From NCBI GenBank assembly GCA_002633005.1, contig NMRA01000001.1, positions 1,896,938-1,960,937 of the forward strand: a DNA stretch of 64,000 nucleotides, read 5' to 3'. The stretch is from Phoronis australis (Eukaryota > Phoronida > Phoronidae). A program made the translations under genes and the position numbers. Positions 1 through 18,065 of this stretch are shown in pieces. Below the pieces are notes generated by a model that did no database searches, had not been told where the DNA came from, and saw only the letters and a list, made by a program, of their open reading frames with translations. The number at the start of each line of letters is the position of its first letter. Positions within the stretch are counted from its first letter, which is position 1.

Positions 1-2207
1 CAACTCCTAAAACAGAAGCGTGCGATTGGAACATGTTATCTGTGCAAGACTCATCATTGCTGTATAGCCACCAAAATTTTTATCGGATTGGCAAACAAAA
101 TCTGAGGTCACATTGGCAACCTACAGGTTGCTAAATCGAGCCTTTGCCTGTAACTAATGATTGTTTTACCTTGCTTTCCTATGTGTACAATACAAGGCAA
201 AAGTATTCACACAAAATTACCCAGAATTCTTTGTCATGATGGCTCAGTATAGTCCTCCTTCTTGACTGAGAATGAAGTGGAAATAACAGGAAACTTAGTA
301 AAGTGGCTAAGCCATTCTATTATTAGAATTTGTTATTACCAATGAATTTTTGCTGTTGGTCATCATGACGGAGAAAACGATATTTTGTCTGATAACTTTG
401 GTGACTGTATGTTCATATTTCGGCATGCGCATAGCTTATTTTTTTGCATCTGAGTATTGACTAAACGTCCCCCACTTGCATAACCAGATGTCCTCTATTG
501 TAGTACCCTGTAGCCTATATTTTAGTAGAAAACATATCTGGAGTCCATTTCATGAAAGTGATTTCAGACTTAAGACAGAGTAATTTTGTCTTACACTCCA
601 CATTTTTGAAAAAGTCTCACTTTAGCAAAAAAGCAAAGTCTCTGAGAATATACACATAATTGTTAATTACTGAGATAAATTCTATAAATTATTTTTAGAC
701 TCTGATGCGCTCGTAGATACAAAACCATCGTTCAGCAATTGCGAAGTAGGAGCATAAGTAAAAAATTAAGTCTTATCATCTCTTTCACGAAACAGAACCT
801 TGGCAATTCTTTCAGAGCATTACCTAGAAATGAAGCTAAAATAGCTTGGGTGAAGGACTTTTCTTAACCAAAGAAATGGCATTTTTGCGTGCTGTGAACG
901 TGAAATTGGACTGTTTTTCATATCTGTGGACTGTTATTTGAAGGTCACTGTAGATGTGAAATTGATCTAAGTAAGAGGCAACGGGGGTATTGAAGATTTG
1001 GTGGTGACTAGGGTGAGACAAATGGTGCCAATGGGGCGGGGAAAATAGGTGAGGATGGGGGAGGAACATCAATCTTGTTATTCCGTGAAATCTGGTTAAT
1101 ACCATTATGTGAAATTCAGTTACCATTGTCAAGTGTGAGATTTTACTTGTGGTATTCATGAGGTAACCATCCCTTCTCCCCCGTCAAAATTACCCACCTG
1201 ATACTATAAGAACAAAATCTCCTATCCAAGTTTTGGCTATGTCCCTATCTACATCTCCCATAGAGAGTCCTACTAAAAATGTGTCTTAAGTGTTTTAGCA
1301 GTTGCAAGTGCGTGCATTTTGAAGACAGATTTTGTACAGTTACATTGATGACACAAACCACTTTAATTAATGAATGTAAGAAGTTCACATCATTATAACA
1401 TTGATAAACATACCTGAATATTACATTTCAGATAAGAATCTAAGACTTAGCTAAGTCTTAATTTTAGAATTCATATGAACACAGTACAGTAGCAAAATTG
1501 AAGACAGTGAAAGTACTTTCTTGCCTTTATCATAAAGCACATTGAGAGCATTTTTGAGTCAAAACATGCTTTAGAAAATCATTCTGTAATCTGACCTTTT
1601 CTAATTAATTGCAGGATTTCAACTCAATCACAAGATATTTCTCAATTCAAACTCAATGTTGAAACTGATGCTGTGATGGTTAAAAAGTTTTTAAAACTAT
1701 ATCGAGCACTTTTGTGTTCTATGAGTACGTAATCTCTGAAAATAATCAGACAAAATTACCCAAAATTCTTAGTCTTCATAGCTGAGTTCAAGCGAAATTC
1801 CACATCATGATGGCTCAGTGCAAATGAAATTCACCAACAAAGTAGCTCGACTGACTCGTCATGACAGGGAAATGGAATGTTGTTCAATTACTTTTATGTG
1901 TACTGACTTGGAAATCTCATTTCACACAATGGAGAACTTGTTGATTTAATTTAATTGCAATGAGTCAGAAAAACGACTGGTGAAAGAATGCAGGTAAACA
2001 GTACTTCTTCTGTGTTATGGTTACACTACCGTATTGTCGGAATGGAGCCCATAGATGTCACTTTTGGTTCAATATCCCACATCACTCTGTTTTATCTTAC
2101 TTTGAATTTGCTCATTTTTAATAGCCATATTTGACAAATGACGGCAGGTTTGGGATCAAAAAACTGTAACCAAATATCCACTGGAGCATTTTCAAACTGG
2201 CAAGTGT
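1..2207. other. Intergenic stretch, no gene recognised
   Basis: AT-rich sequence in which I see no coding exon on either strand. A 107-codon open frame on the minus strand at 836-1159 is low-complexity and rich in His, Phe and Leu, and resembles no family I know. The stretch contains one copy of a dispersed repeat (198-405) and a weaker partial copy near 1745-1880. Confidence 0.5.
198..405 (+). repeat. Dispersed repeat, copy 1 (partner at 17820-18065)
   Basis: The order of short blocks here recurs at 17820-18065: an AAGTATTCA..CAAA start, an AGAATTCT block, a GTGGCTAAG block, and a TCATGACGGAGAAA block followed by TTTTGTCTG. Similarity is visible along about 200 bp with small indels. A partial third copy starts near 1745. 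No coding potential or terminal structure is evident, so the element class is unknown. Confidence 0.5.
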
Positions 2208-2213
2208 TTTATT
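2208..2213 (-). terminator. Candidate polyadenylation signal of the RING/NHL gene
   Basis: An AATAAA hexamer reads on the minus strand about 560 nt downstream of the stop codon at 2772. It is the first such hexamer I noticed downstream of that gene. Assignment rests on position only. Confidence 0.35.
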
Positions 2214-2771
2214 AAATGAGACAACTTACGATTTGATCTTAATCCCTTGGTAGCAAAACATATTTGGGATACAAAGTCCTGCAAAAATTTTTTGTGTTTT
2301 CATAGTTTCGAAAGTAGATATCTTTACGAAAAACTACGATCTTCACTTAGGTTTCATACAATGAAAACTCCACTTTGTGTCACTTTTAGTTTGCTACTGA
2401 GCCAGTAGATCTTAATGCTGTTCTAGCAGTAAATTATTTTTGGTTAGAACAATACAAATTCAGAATTCCGAAAAGGGTCATCTGAACATAAACAGGCATA
2501 TTTGCTCACCATTGAGGCTCTCACCTATCATGGACAACTGGCTTCATCTGAATAACCTAGTTTCTTAGACTGCCACTAGGGGTCAGTATGCGGCAAGAAT
2601 TCGGTTGTGGGTATGGCCTAATTTACGAGGCTGATGAATATTCTGAGATAAATTCAGAATTAATCTAACGGAGATCAGTTTAAGTCGCTATGTAAACAAG
2701 AAATCAATTTCAGTGAGTTAGGCTTATGAGAGGGTCAATGGCCAGCTGACGCACTTGACAATTTTTAGTTA

Positions 2772-5135
2772 TCACTGTGTGTCAAGGAAGTCGTATTGGA
2801 AAACCTTGATAATTCCGTTGGTCTGCAGAACTAGTAATTCACCGCAGCTGCTGACTGCCACTGACGCGGGCATATCAATGCCATTCTTCTTGCTCAAGAG
2901 AATTCCCAGAAAGTCTCCAGAGGGCGAAATCTGGTGTATCTCATCTTTGCCCTTATTCACCACGAGTATCCCTCCGAATACGTCTGTGCAGATGCCCCAG
3001 GGATTGCTCAACTGTGCCGCTGCTGACTCTGGCGAGTATGTTCTCACCAGCTTTCCTTTCTTGTCAATCATGTGGATGGAGTCTGTGTTCATGTCTGTGA
3101 TGAGGATGGTGTCTTCATGATTAGTGGAAGCGTAGTTGGGCTGGAACGACTCCATTCCGAGGCTGTGCTTATCCATACGCTGTAGTATGTAACCAGTCAA
3201 GTCACAAACGGTGACCTCCTGACCTTTGAAGTCACAGATGATCAACTCATTTTTGCTGTTGACAGCAATGTGGCCGATGCCCACGAACATATTGGGAAGT
3301 CCTCCTACCAACTTATGATCTCGGTCATAAATATAGATTGACTTGTTGATATTATCTGATATGATCAGTTGGCCGTCGACTGAAAATGCAATATCCAGTG
3401 GTTCCTGTGGCCCGCCTGCTGCACCCACGTCAATCTTGCTCTGTAGCTGTTCACCAGTTGGTGCTATAACTTTTATATTTTTGTTCGTAGAATCCAAGAC
3501 GTAGATTGTGTCGTCTGGTCCAATAGCCATTGATGTAGTATGAATATCTGCAGAATAATCATCCTCCACTCTCAATGTTTTGATCAGTCGGCATCCATAC
3601 TGCATAAGTGTTTCAACCTTCTTGTCAATCTTCAGCATGTACTTGGGACAGAGGTTGACAAAGTTAAAGTAGATCCTCTCGTTAGCAATTGTGGATGTCT
3701 TCGTAGCTAGCTTATTCAATTCATTTTGAATTGCTCGAATACCAACAGTTGGTTCTGATACATTTTCATAATCTTGATCTTCATTGCTATCTTCAAACAA
3801 CGAAAAGGAATGTTTTAGTACAAGTAGTTCAGCCAGTTTTGACTCAGCACTATATAGCGTGTCATCTAGGTTTTTAGCACTTTCACCAAAAACATTCGAC
3901 ACATCTTTCTGCAATTTTGCATGAAGAAATTTTATCCTCCTTTCTTGTTCCTTGGCCCATGTTTCAATTTGTTCCTCAATGGTCTCTCTGTCTTTCTCTA
4001 ACTGCTGCTTTAAGAATTTGGTGTTGTCAGCTTTTTTCGTCAACAGTTTTTGTAGGCATTCAATTTGAGATTTGAAACAATTGTTCCTGTTTCTTACCTC
4101 GTATGTTCTGCTGCTTAGACTATTCTCACTTTCATTGGAACTTCTGCTGAGACGATGATCTTCATTCGATGTTACCTTCGGTTGAATTGGTTCGAGTGTG
4201 TGATTTATGGTCATTTTTGTCCTTCGATGGTACTTGGTACATTCTGTGCAAAGTACATCCTGACATTCTATGCAGAGGTGTGAAGCAGGCGATGCCTTGT
4301 CGTCTGTTAGCCTGCAGACATCACAAAGTAGGTATGTCTCATCAGGATACACATATTCATCGGAAATGTTGTCTATTTCTACTTGGTCGTGCTTTTCATA
4401 ATTTCCACCTGCTCCATCACTCACATCGCTGTCTTCCCTCCTTGGCATAGTTGCCTGCTCTCCACCATCATTGCTGTCATTGTCCTTTAAGTTTTTAGGC
4501 TTTGGTCTAACTATAGTTAGTGTGGTTGAGTCATCAGGCAATTCACTGTTGCTATCACCACCAAGTGTGCTGACTTTTTCATCACTGTTGTCTCCATCCC
4601 ATGTTGTTTGATCACCATCTCCACCATCTTTTACAATACGTACATTTTCTTTACTACTTCGAAATGGCCTGGTTTCCATTTTTTTCGCACATGCCTGCTC
4701 ATGTAACTGCTCTACTGGCTCTGAGCTATCACTTTTTGTACGGTGAGACCTTGAGCAACAGTTTTCGTATTGCGGCAACCCATTGGGCTCGCTCAGACTT
4801 GCTGTAGGTCCTTTTCTTTTTTTGATCGTTTTGAATTTGACCACGGTCTGATACTTCTTGTAACAAACGGGGCACTTCTTAAACGATGAGAGTCCACTCT
4901 TATTTTGCTCCAAGTTATCCTGAAAACACTGCTTGCATGCCACTATGCTATGGCCGCATTTCAACTCACAATTCGAATTGTTCCAAGCATCCATTTGTGT
5001 GTAGGGGCAAATCATGCACATGGCTGTCTCCATTTTGCCTGTCATGATATGTCTGCCAAAAAACACTTGGCTGTCTATCTTTTCATCCCATACTCGGCTG
5101 TTCCACACATCATAAGGGGGCAATTTGGAAAACAT
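2772..5135 (-). CDS. RING / B-box / coiled-coil / NHL-repeat protein (TRIM-NHL-like)
   Basis: Uninterrupted 787-residue frame. A RING-type zinc finger sits at about residues 40-91 (Cys40, Cys43, Cys60, His62, Cys67, Cys70, Cys88, Cys91). A B-box-like zinc finger follows at about 271-312 (CDVC, CIEC, CTEC, then two His). A charged coiled coil spans about 350-440 and an NHL-type beta-propeller about 520-785, with repeated blocks such as DDTIYVLD and DGQLIISD. This order is that of TRIM proteins of the TRIM2/TRIM3/TRIM32/TRIM56 kind, so E3 ubiquitin ligase activity is likely but inferred. Unusual is the linker of about 180 acidic, Ser/Asp-rich residues between RING and B-box, where classical TRIMs have a short one. 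The start is the first Met after an in-frame TAG; Met31 or Met35, just before the RING, are alternatives. The single exon suggests retrogene origin or membership in an expanded intronless family. Confidence 0.85.
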   Translation of the reverse strand: MFSKLPPYDVWNSRVWDEKIDSQVFFGRHIMTGKMETAMCMICPYTQMDAWNNSNCELKCGHSIVACKQCFQDNLEQNKSGLSSFKKCPVCYKKYQTVVKFKTIKKRKGPTASLSEPNGLPQYENCCSRSHRTKSDSSEPVEQLHEQACAKKMETRPFRSSKENVRIVKDGGDGDQTTWDGDNSDEKVSTLGGDSNSELPDDSTTLTIVRPKPKNLKDNDSNDGGEQATMPRREDSDVSDGAGGNYEKHDQVEIDNISDEYVYPDETYLLCDVCRLTDDKASPASHLCIECQDVLCTECTKYHRRTKMTINHTLEPIQPKVTSNEDHRLSRSSNESENSLSSRTYEVRNRNNCFKSQIECLQKLLTKKADNTKFLKQQLEKDRETIEEQIETWAKEQERRIKFLHAKLQKDVSNVFGESAKNLDDTLYSAESKLAELLVLKHSFSLFEDSNEDQDYENVSEPTVGIRAIQNELNKLATKTSTIANERIYFNFVNLCPKYMLKIDKKVETLMQYGCRLIKTLRVEDDYSADIHTTSMAIGPDDTIYVLDSTNKNIKVIAPTGEQLQSKIDVGAAGGPQEPLDIAFSVDGQLIISDNINKSIYIYDRDHKLVGGLPNMFVGIGHIAVNSKNELIICDFKGQEVTVCDLTGYILQRMDKHSLGMESFQPNYASTNHEDTILITDMNTDSIHMIDKKGKLVRTYSPESAAAQLSNPWGICTDVFGGILVVNKGKDEIHQISPSGDFLGILLSKKNGIDMPASVAVSSCGELLVLQTNGIIKVFQYDFLDTQ

Positions 5136-5914
5136 CAGATTTGCACTTTTACCAACCTAGGCACTTACAAATTTTTTTTTTTTTACTTCCATAACTTGTT
5201 TAAACTTAGTATCTGACACTTTGACATTATAGTGTGTGCTTTATGTGAAATTGTAATTCTGTTTCAGCAGTTTCCATTGTTCATTTTTTAATACAGGGTT
5301 TCTCATTTCCTTGTCAAAATCAAAGTAAACATGGGGCACTGGTATTGTGACCTGAATTTGAAGTGACCTGAGTAGAGGTCTGTGGCCCTGTGTTGCAATA
5401 AACAAGAAGATGTCAAATGCTAGAAATGTTAAATATTTTTTCCAGTTTGAATCTTGGAAGTAGCAGACGCTGAAAATGTGTTTCATCAGTTTGACTTCAG
5501 GAGTTTGACTATTCCTTCTGGTCTTTATAAGTCCTAGGGTTTCCGCTTACGCTCATTGTTGTATCACAAAAGGTACCTGGAATTCACATTTTTTAACGCA
5601 GTACTATGTCATATTTATTCACTATTGTTCAGGTGTATTATTTGCAATGAGGCATGTTTGCTATAGTTGTGCTGTGCAGGATGTCATTGATAATTGTCTG
5701 ACCGTGATAGAAACATGAGATTATCGAGTCACAGTTTAACCACCGAGACATGATTAAACTTTATTTAAACATGGGCCAGAAATTTATTTATCAGCATCAA
5801 CTTAGAAAATCCTTCAGTTTCTTGGTCTTATTATTTGTTAAGAGGCAATCTACGTAATAACCAGTAGGTTATAAAAAATCAGTCTGTGGATTAAAATTCA
5901 AAATGTATAGGCAG

Positions 5915-6375
5915 GCCTTTATCTAGGATTTTGAAAATAGGGTGTCCAAAATGGGGTTCCCAATATTCCAGGGCGTCCATGATTCCGACGCGTAATCCCC
6001 CACCCCCAGCAATCCCCCCAAACACACAGATTTTTTTACAAAAAATACATAGACCAAGCTGTTTTTACATCTAAGTTTACAAAAGTGAGCATTTTTACTA
6101 AAAAAAACTGTAGACCAAGACTTTTACAATGCTATCAACCAAGTGTGAGCATAGGAACATTTTATATACTTTGTTTATACATTGTATATTCCTGCTTTGA
6201 AAAAAGCCCCCACTGTGAGCCTTCAGAGGCTTCCTACTATTCATTACAATGTGTGTGTCCAAACTTGAAAGGTTCCTATTGACAGTGGGCGTCCAAATGA
6301 TACATTGGGCGTCCTTGCCAGAGCGTCCAGATTAGTGCTAGGGTGTCCATTTGGACGCCCATGACCTCCGCTGCA
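5915..6375 (+). repeat. Dispersed repeat, inverted relative to 28420-28640
   Basis: The block with AGGGTGTCCAAAATGGGG, the CCAGGGCGTCCATGATTCC block and a CTAAGTTTACAAAA block is found as a reverse complement at 28420-28640. The right part (6285-6365) repeats the GGGCGTCC / GGACGCCC motif several times in both orientations, giving the element an inverted-repeat character. No protein is encoded. Confidence 0.6.
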
Positions 6376-6454
6376 TAAAGGGCTGTGTATAGGTATCCTA
6401 ACAAAAATCTAAATGTCACATTTTGTGCACTCTATGGCACCCCCCATCCCCAGT

Positions 6455-7002
6455 TGGTAGGTGTGGGGCGGGGGTGGGTGGTGGNNNNNNNNNNNNNNNN
6501 NNNNNNNNNNNNNNNNNNNNNNNNNNNNNNNNNNNNNNNNNNNNNNNNNNNNNNNNNNNNNNNNNNNNNNNNNNNNNNNNNNNNNNNNNNNNNNNNNNNN
6601 NNNNNNNNNNNNNNNNNNNNNNNNNNNNNNNNNNNNNNNNNNNNNNNNNNNNNNNNNNNNNNNNNNNNNNNNNNNNNNNNNNNNNNNNNNNNNNNNNNNN
6701 NNNNNNNNNNNNNNNNNNNNNNNNNNNNNNNNNNNNNNNNNNNNNNNNNNNNNNNNNNNNNNNNNNNNNNNNNNNNNNNNNNNNNNNNNNNNNNNNNNNN
6801 NNNNNNNNNNNNNNNNNNNNNNNNNNNNNNNNNNNNNNNNNNNNNNNNNNNNNNNNNNNNNNNNNNNNNNNNNNNNNNNNNNNNNNNNNNNNNNNNNNNN
6901 NNNNNNNNNNNNNNNNNNNNNNNNNNNNNNNNNNNNNNNNNNNNNNNNNNNNNNNNNNNGCAGGGGTGGTGGTGGGGGCAGGGGCAGGGGTGGTAGTGGT
7001 GA
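6455..7002. repeat. G-rich simple repeat broken by assembly gap (N 6485-6959)
   Basis: Both edges of the 475-bp gap are runs of GGGG, GGTGG and GGGGCAGGG. The gap therefore almost certainly lies inside a G-rich tandem array that sequencing or assembly could not cross. The visible flanks have enough G-runs to form G-quadruplexes. Open frames through the N stretch are not real. Confidence 0.75.
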
Positions 7003-9262
7003 ATGAAGATGTCAGAAATGAGTAAGAAATAGACTATAGAAGGTAAAGCAACAAAAGTGCAGCAAAATTAGTGAACTTAGGAACAGCGTCAACAGAAATT
7101 AAAGAATGAGTCTATGTCTTACTGCTGTGTGAATTGTATTGTATTAACAGTGATCATGTATGCGTGCCATAGTGTTAATATTGTCATTTTGTGGTGACGC
7201 ACAAGATAATTCAATGGGATTTATATGAAGGTAAGAAAAACGCAGAAAATATGCTTTTGTTGTTTGAGATCTGCATTTCTGTTGATAGTAAGCCACGGGT
7301 CCGCGAAATTGGCCTCGTTGACTGAGAGCTGAGTTTTAAATAAGCGCTGTTCTTGAATAAGTGCTGGGTCAAAAATGCCCTTGGAATATTAGCGCCCACA
7401 ACATTACAATATTAACAAAAATTTTATGACTACTTTTCAAGTGTTCTGGAAACAGAAAGGTAGAATAAACAGTTAGCATCTTGGGTTTGTGATTTCAGGT
7501 ATAATCTTTGCTCCAAAGAGTTTATTTGAGTTTTGGTTTTCCTCCTGATCAGGGTTGCATAGCAACCTTACTATGGTTAGATCTGAGTGGGTGTCTGACA
7601 GTCTGAGCAATACTCGATGCTTAGTTAAATGCCCAGTCGCATTTGGCGACCTGCCAAAAATACCAGGTTGTCAAACGAAATCTGAGGTCGCCAAAACTGA
7701 AAATCTCCAGCCTTGACAAATTCTGAAGTTCCGAAATTCTAGGATTCCTATTCAGGTGTTTGGCGAAAACTTTTGTCAAAAAACCAGCAGACGACCCATT
7801 CTCCTTTCGCCTTTCCTAATTCCACCTGTAAATCATTCTCTTAGTCCATTATTCTTCCAGCCGCCTTCAGGCGAAAAGCGCAGGATGCAGATGACCGCAT
7901 GGACCGATGCCGCGAATTTCAGCAATCTTGCCCGATTTATTGCCAAACAACTTCGGCTTCTGTCTGTTTACCTCCTGTTGTAATTTAAACGTGGTGGCAA
8001 ATGTGCTGAAGAAATGGAACAATTGTGAATCAATGATAATAAATCTAGGAAAACTGTTAGTAATTTGAAATTTGGAAGTCAACACGTACCTTGAAATGAA
8101 TTTAGGGGGAATTATTGTCTGACTTTGATACTCGCAGTAGCAACTTCTTGGCGACTTGGAGTTTTTCTCAGGTCTCCAAACACATTCTAAGGTCGCATCG
8201 CATGAATCAAAAATCTAACACCACCTACAGTTCACTCCTGTAAAGTAGATGGAAATTTAAGGCAGTGCGGTATTTCAAAGCGATGCTATGAATTATTTAT
8301 AGTTACCATACTGTCAAATTACTAATTTTGATCTGCAGGATATACCAATGATTCATGCAAGAAATCTATTGTAAATTATCTGTGAATGAGAGAAATCATG
8401 TTTTGTTTTGGTTTTGTTTTGCTTATCACCAAAATTTGAAATTGTGTCATGTTAGACTCACTTTCATGCTCTCTGACTACAATGCAATCAAATGGCCGTA
8501 ATGCAATCTTAGGGACATCAGGGATATATATGGATATGATATTATCAGCCGTTTGAGTTAGGCTTGTCCTGAAAAAGACCGAAAAAGTGAAAAAGATATC
8601 TTGATTCGTTCAGCAACTCTTATCCGAATATCATCAGCTTATTAATGTGTGTGGGTGTGAAACCCCATGTAATCTGTGGAACGAAGAATGGGGGTTTGCT
8701 GAGGAATTTGGATCATACTCCGTAGTTAATGCTGGCTATTCAGGGACGGTCTATTACCACGAAATTACATTACGCAACACTAAAGAATTGTGTGTTGAAT
8801 GTTTCTTGTGTATGCAAATCTTACATGTTACAGGTTTTACAACATTTGTATCAACATTTGTTGTGCCTTTTCTAGTTAAACAAGGTTTGAATCATTTCAT
8901 TCTGTCTCTCGGTATGCAATACAGTGATACTTAGATCATGTAAAGATTTTGGAAGTCCTCCAGATTCGGACACCATGAAATTCTTGTAGGACAAAGTTCA
9001 TTCAAAAAGGGGTTGTACTGCCATAGACCACTTGCAGGATTCACCAACAGATAAGGGGAAGTGGAACAAAATGGCCGTTTCGTTGCATAACTTTGTCTTG
9101 CAGTGGAAAACCAGCATGATCAGCCCTGGCAAAGGCTCACTCAGGTGAATTCCTGTTAATTGTCTAGTAGCAAATTATCACCATGAGTTCCAGGCATCTG
9201 AAACAACAATCCACCTTGCTTATCTTGCAACAAAATCTGTTATTTTCTTTGTCCAAAAATGA

Positions 9263-15821
<6,559 letters not shown>

Positions 15822-16195
15822 TGGGAATGCTTGTGCCTTGTACGGCGTTACGTGATGGCAACGGAACAATACTGTTATAAATTATGGTAGAAACAAAAGC
15901 AGTAATGTGCTTCACTAAGGGTTGATGCGAAGGGGGATATGTGTGTACGAACGAAAGTTTTGTGGTTATTTAGTACTCAACTTAGAAATCATTCATGGTA
16001 TGTCTTGTTGACATATCAAATTTAAGTTATATGAGTATTGCCTTGGTACACCCAGTTTCTCACAATGGCGAGTTTTGAATTTTTTATTTAATTTTTTGGC
16101 GGCCACAAAATCCCTAGTCATGAAATGCAAGTTAACACTTGTTTTCTATGGTGAAACTGTGGTCACAATGGAGCTCATAGGTATTATTTTTGCTT

Positions 16196-16201
16196 AATAA
16201 A
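16196..16201 (+). terminator. Candidate polyadenylation signal of TSTD2
   Basis: AATAAA lies 375 nt after the rhodanese stop codon and is the first one downstream. A second at about 16443 belongs to the Penelope-derived repeat. Confidence 0.45.
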
Positions 16202-16438
16202 CTGCCTTTACACTTTTATCTGAACTATGAAGACTCAATTTTTGATCTGAAAAAGCAACACTCAGATTAACTTTAAAATAGGAAAGGTTATTCATTGTCA
16301 AGTGTTTTGGAAGGCTTAATAATGAAGATTAATGATGCGACTGTCGTTTTAAATTACTGTACATATTGGTGATACTGTGTATGTCTGATTAGTTAAGCAA
16401 CAGTCATGTCTTTAATTACTTGGTTTGTGTCATAATGT

Positions 16439-16677
16439 AGAAAATAAATCTGAAACTAAGAAGGCGATCCAGATCCTCCCAAAGATACTATTGTTTCACG
16501 AAATATAGAATATAAATTGGTAAATAAAACAACAAGAACGGATCAACTGAAATTTGAAATTTTCGGATGTAATAACTTCCTTTGTTTCTGTTTCTGTTGA
16601 CAAAGGAAGTTATTACATCCGAAAATTTCAAATTTCAGTTGATCCGTTCTTGTTGTTTTATTTACCGATTTATATTC
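16439..16677. repeat. Near-perfect hairpin built from a Penelope-like element end
   Basis: Arms 16508-16585 and 16600-16677 are 78 bp each, reverse complementary with one mismatch that I can see, separated by a 14-nt loop. The right arm plus loop is the same sequence that ends the Penelope-like fragments at 21080-21440 and 58020-59106, read in element sense. The left arm with its extension to 16439 is the antisense copy and matches 58031-58115. The locus is thus two 3' ends in inverted, tail-facing order with nothing between them. Confidence 0.85.
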
Positions 16678-17053
16678 TTGGTTTGTGTCACAATGTTTAT
16701 TCTTTGCATTTGAAATTTAATATTCATGACATTTTAGATATTGAGTCAGTTTGATCTTTGAGGTGTAGATCAAAAGCTGCAGTTACCAACTGGATGTGAT
16801 TTTCTTCTCCCATTTTCGCATATTGCTTTTATTGTGGTCAAATTGATTATTTATTTTAATTAATTAGCTTTGATCCATTAAACGAACTGGAGTGTTATTT
16901 GTAACTTCGATTTTGTTTTATGCCAACCTTAAATGTGAAACTTAAATTATGTCTTATTCATTGGAAAGTTTCTACTTCAGGTAGTCAGTCAAATGCAGGT
17001 TATCAGTAATTTTGTCTTGATTTTTGTAACAGGAGTGCCCCTGGACATGATTA

Positions 17054-17669
17054 TGTAAGATATATGCGCCCTCTAGTGGTCAAGCTGTGTATTACGTATG
17101 GAATTTTCCTATGTTGTTGAGTCCTTTGGACGTGGCCAAATATGGTCAGATCCTAGGAGCTATGGGCCTTGCCCTTCAGATCGTGTCTGATTGGTTGAAA
17201 TTGTGTACTTAAGCTTTGTCTCTGTCAGACAGGAAGAGTCCAGTCGCAGAGTTCCAGAAGCAAACATTTACACCTTCACTCACACCAAATTGCAACTGTT
17301 TGTGCAGCTTTCGGGCTCCTCCCGAACTTGGCTGCCAAAAGTTTAGCCCCAGCAATTCTCGGGCTCCTCCTGAGCTTGATTGCATCTCACCTTTCGGATC
17401 TGAATAACCAAATTGCCCCGTTCTTGCACACACAACTATTAATCAGCGACTGGCTTGCCCGTGTATCAGAACTGTATAAATCACAACGCTGCGATACTAA
17501 ATCATATGGAACAACTGGATTGCTTGTAAGTGTGGAATATTGTAGTTATTTATTCTTACAATAAACCTATGTATTATTCACCAACTTTTAGTTTTCAATA
17601 TCACCCTCAGTCCGCACCGGGCTCGTAAAATCGGTGCGCCTTGGTCGTATAGATACCGCCCCCGTTACA
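17054..17669 (+). mobile_element. Probable solo LTR of an LTR retrotransposon
   Basis: A 616-bp segment starting TGTAA and ending TTACA, the expected inverted termini of an LTR, with a CGCCCTCTAGTGGTC block near the left end, a possible TATA-like TATAAAT at about 17473, AATAAA at 17560-17565, and an internal direct repeat (TCGGGCTCCTCC at about 17310 and 17357). No clear 4-6 bp target duplication is visible and no internal coding region is attached, so the boundaries and the call are tentative. Confidence 0.45.
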
Positions 17670-17819
17670 TTTTGAAGGTCTTATTGCTGCATGTGCTTAT
17701 CTAGTTCAAATAAAGTTTGAGGTGATATGATGCAACTTCAATTTAGAATCTCATTGTTATGTTTCAAGTGAATTTTCTTTACACATAAAACAGTGAATTA
17801 AAATGCTAGATACATAACA

Positions 17820-18065
17820 AGTCGGAAGTATTCAAACAAAATGCTGCAGAATTCTCTATTAATACGGCTGAGGGAAGCCGAATTCACCATCAGAGTAGTG
17901 TTCTCTCATGACCCGAGAATGAAGGGGAGGAACTCTAGGGTGGCTAAGACTTTCTACAATAAGAAGTTTGCTCGGCCACCTTGATGGTCATTACCAGTCA
18001 TTTTGGCTGTTAACAGAATCAGCCATCATGACAGAGAAACTTTATTTTGTCTGGTTATTTTTGTC
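17820..18065 (+). repeat. Dispersed repeat, copy 2 (partner at 198-405)
   Basis: Shares block order and spacing with 198-405. See that entry for the matching blocks. The 18066-19656 sequence that follows shows no recognisable exon or further repeat. Confidence 0.5.

Noticed and set aside
9104-9144. Possible extra upstream TSTD2 exon of 41 nt, in phase with 9296
   Set aside because: Acceptor, donor and phase work, but the encoded residues do not resemble the conserved LTGK-type sequence expected just before IRIATEGIN.
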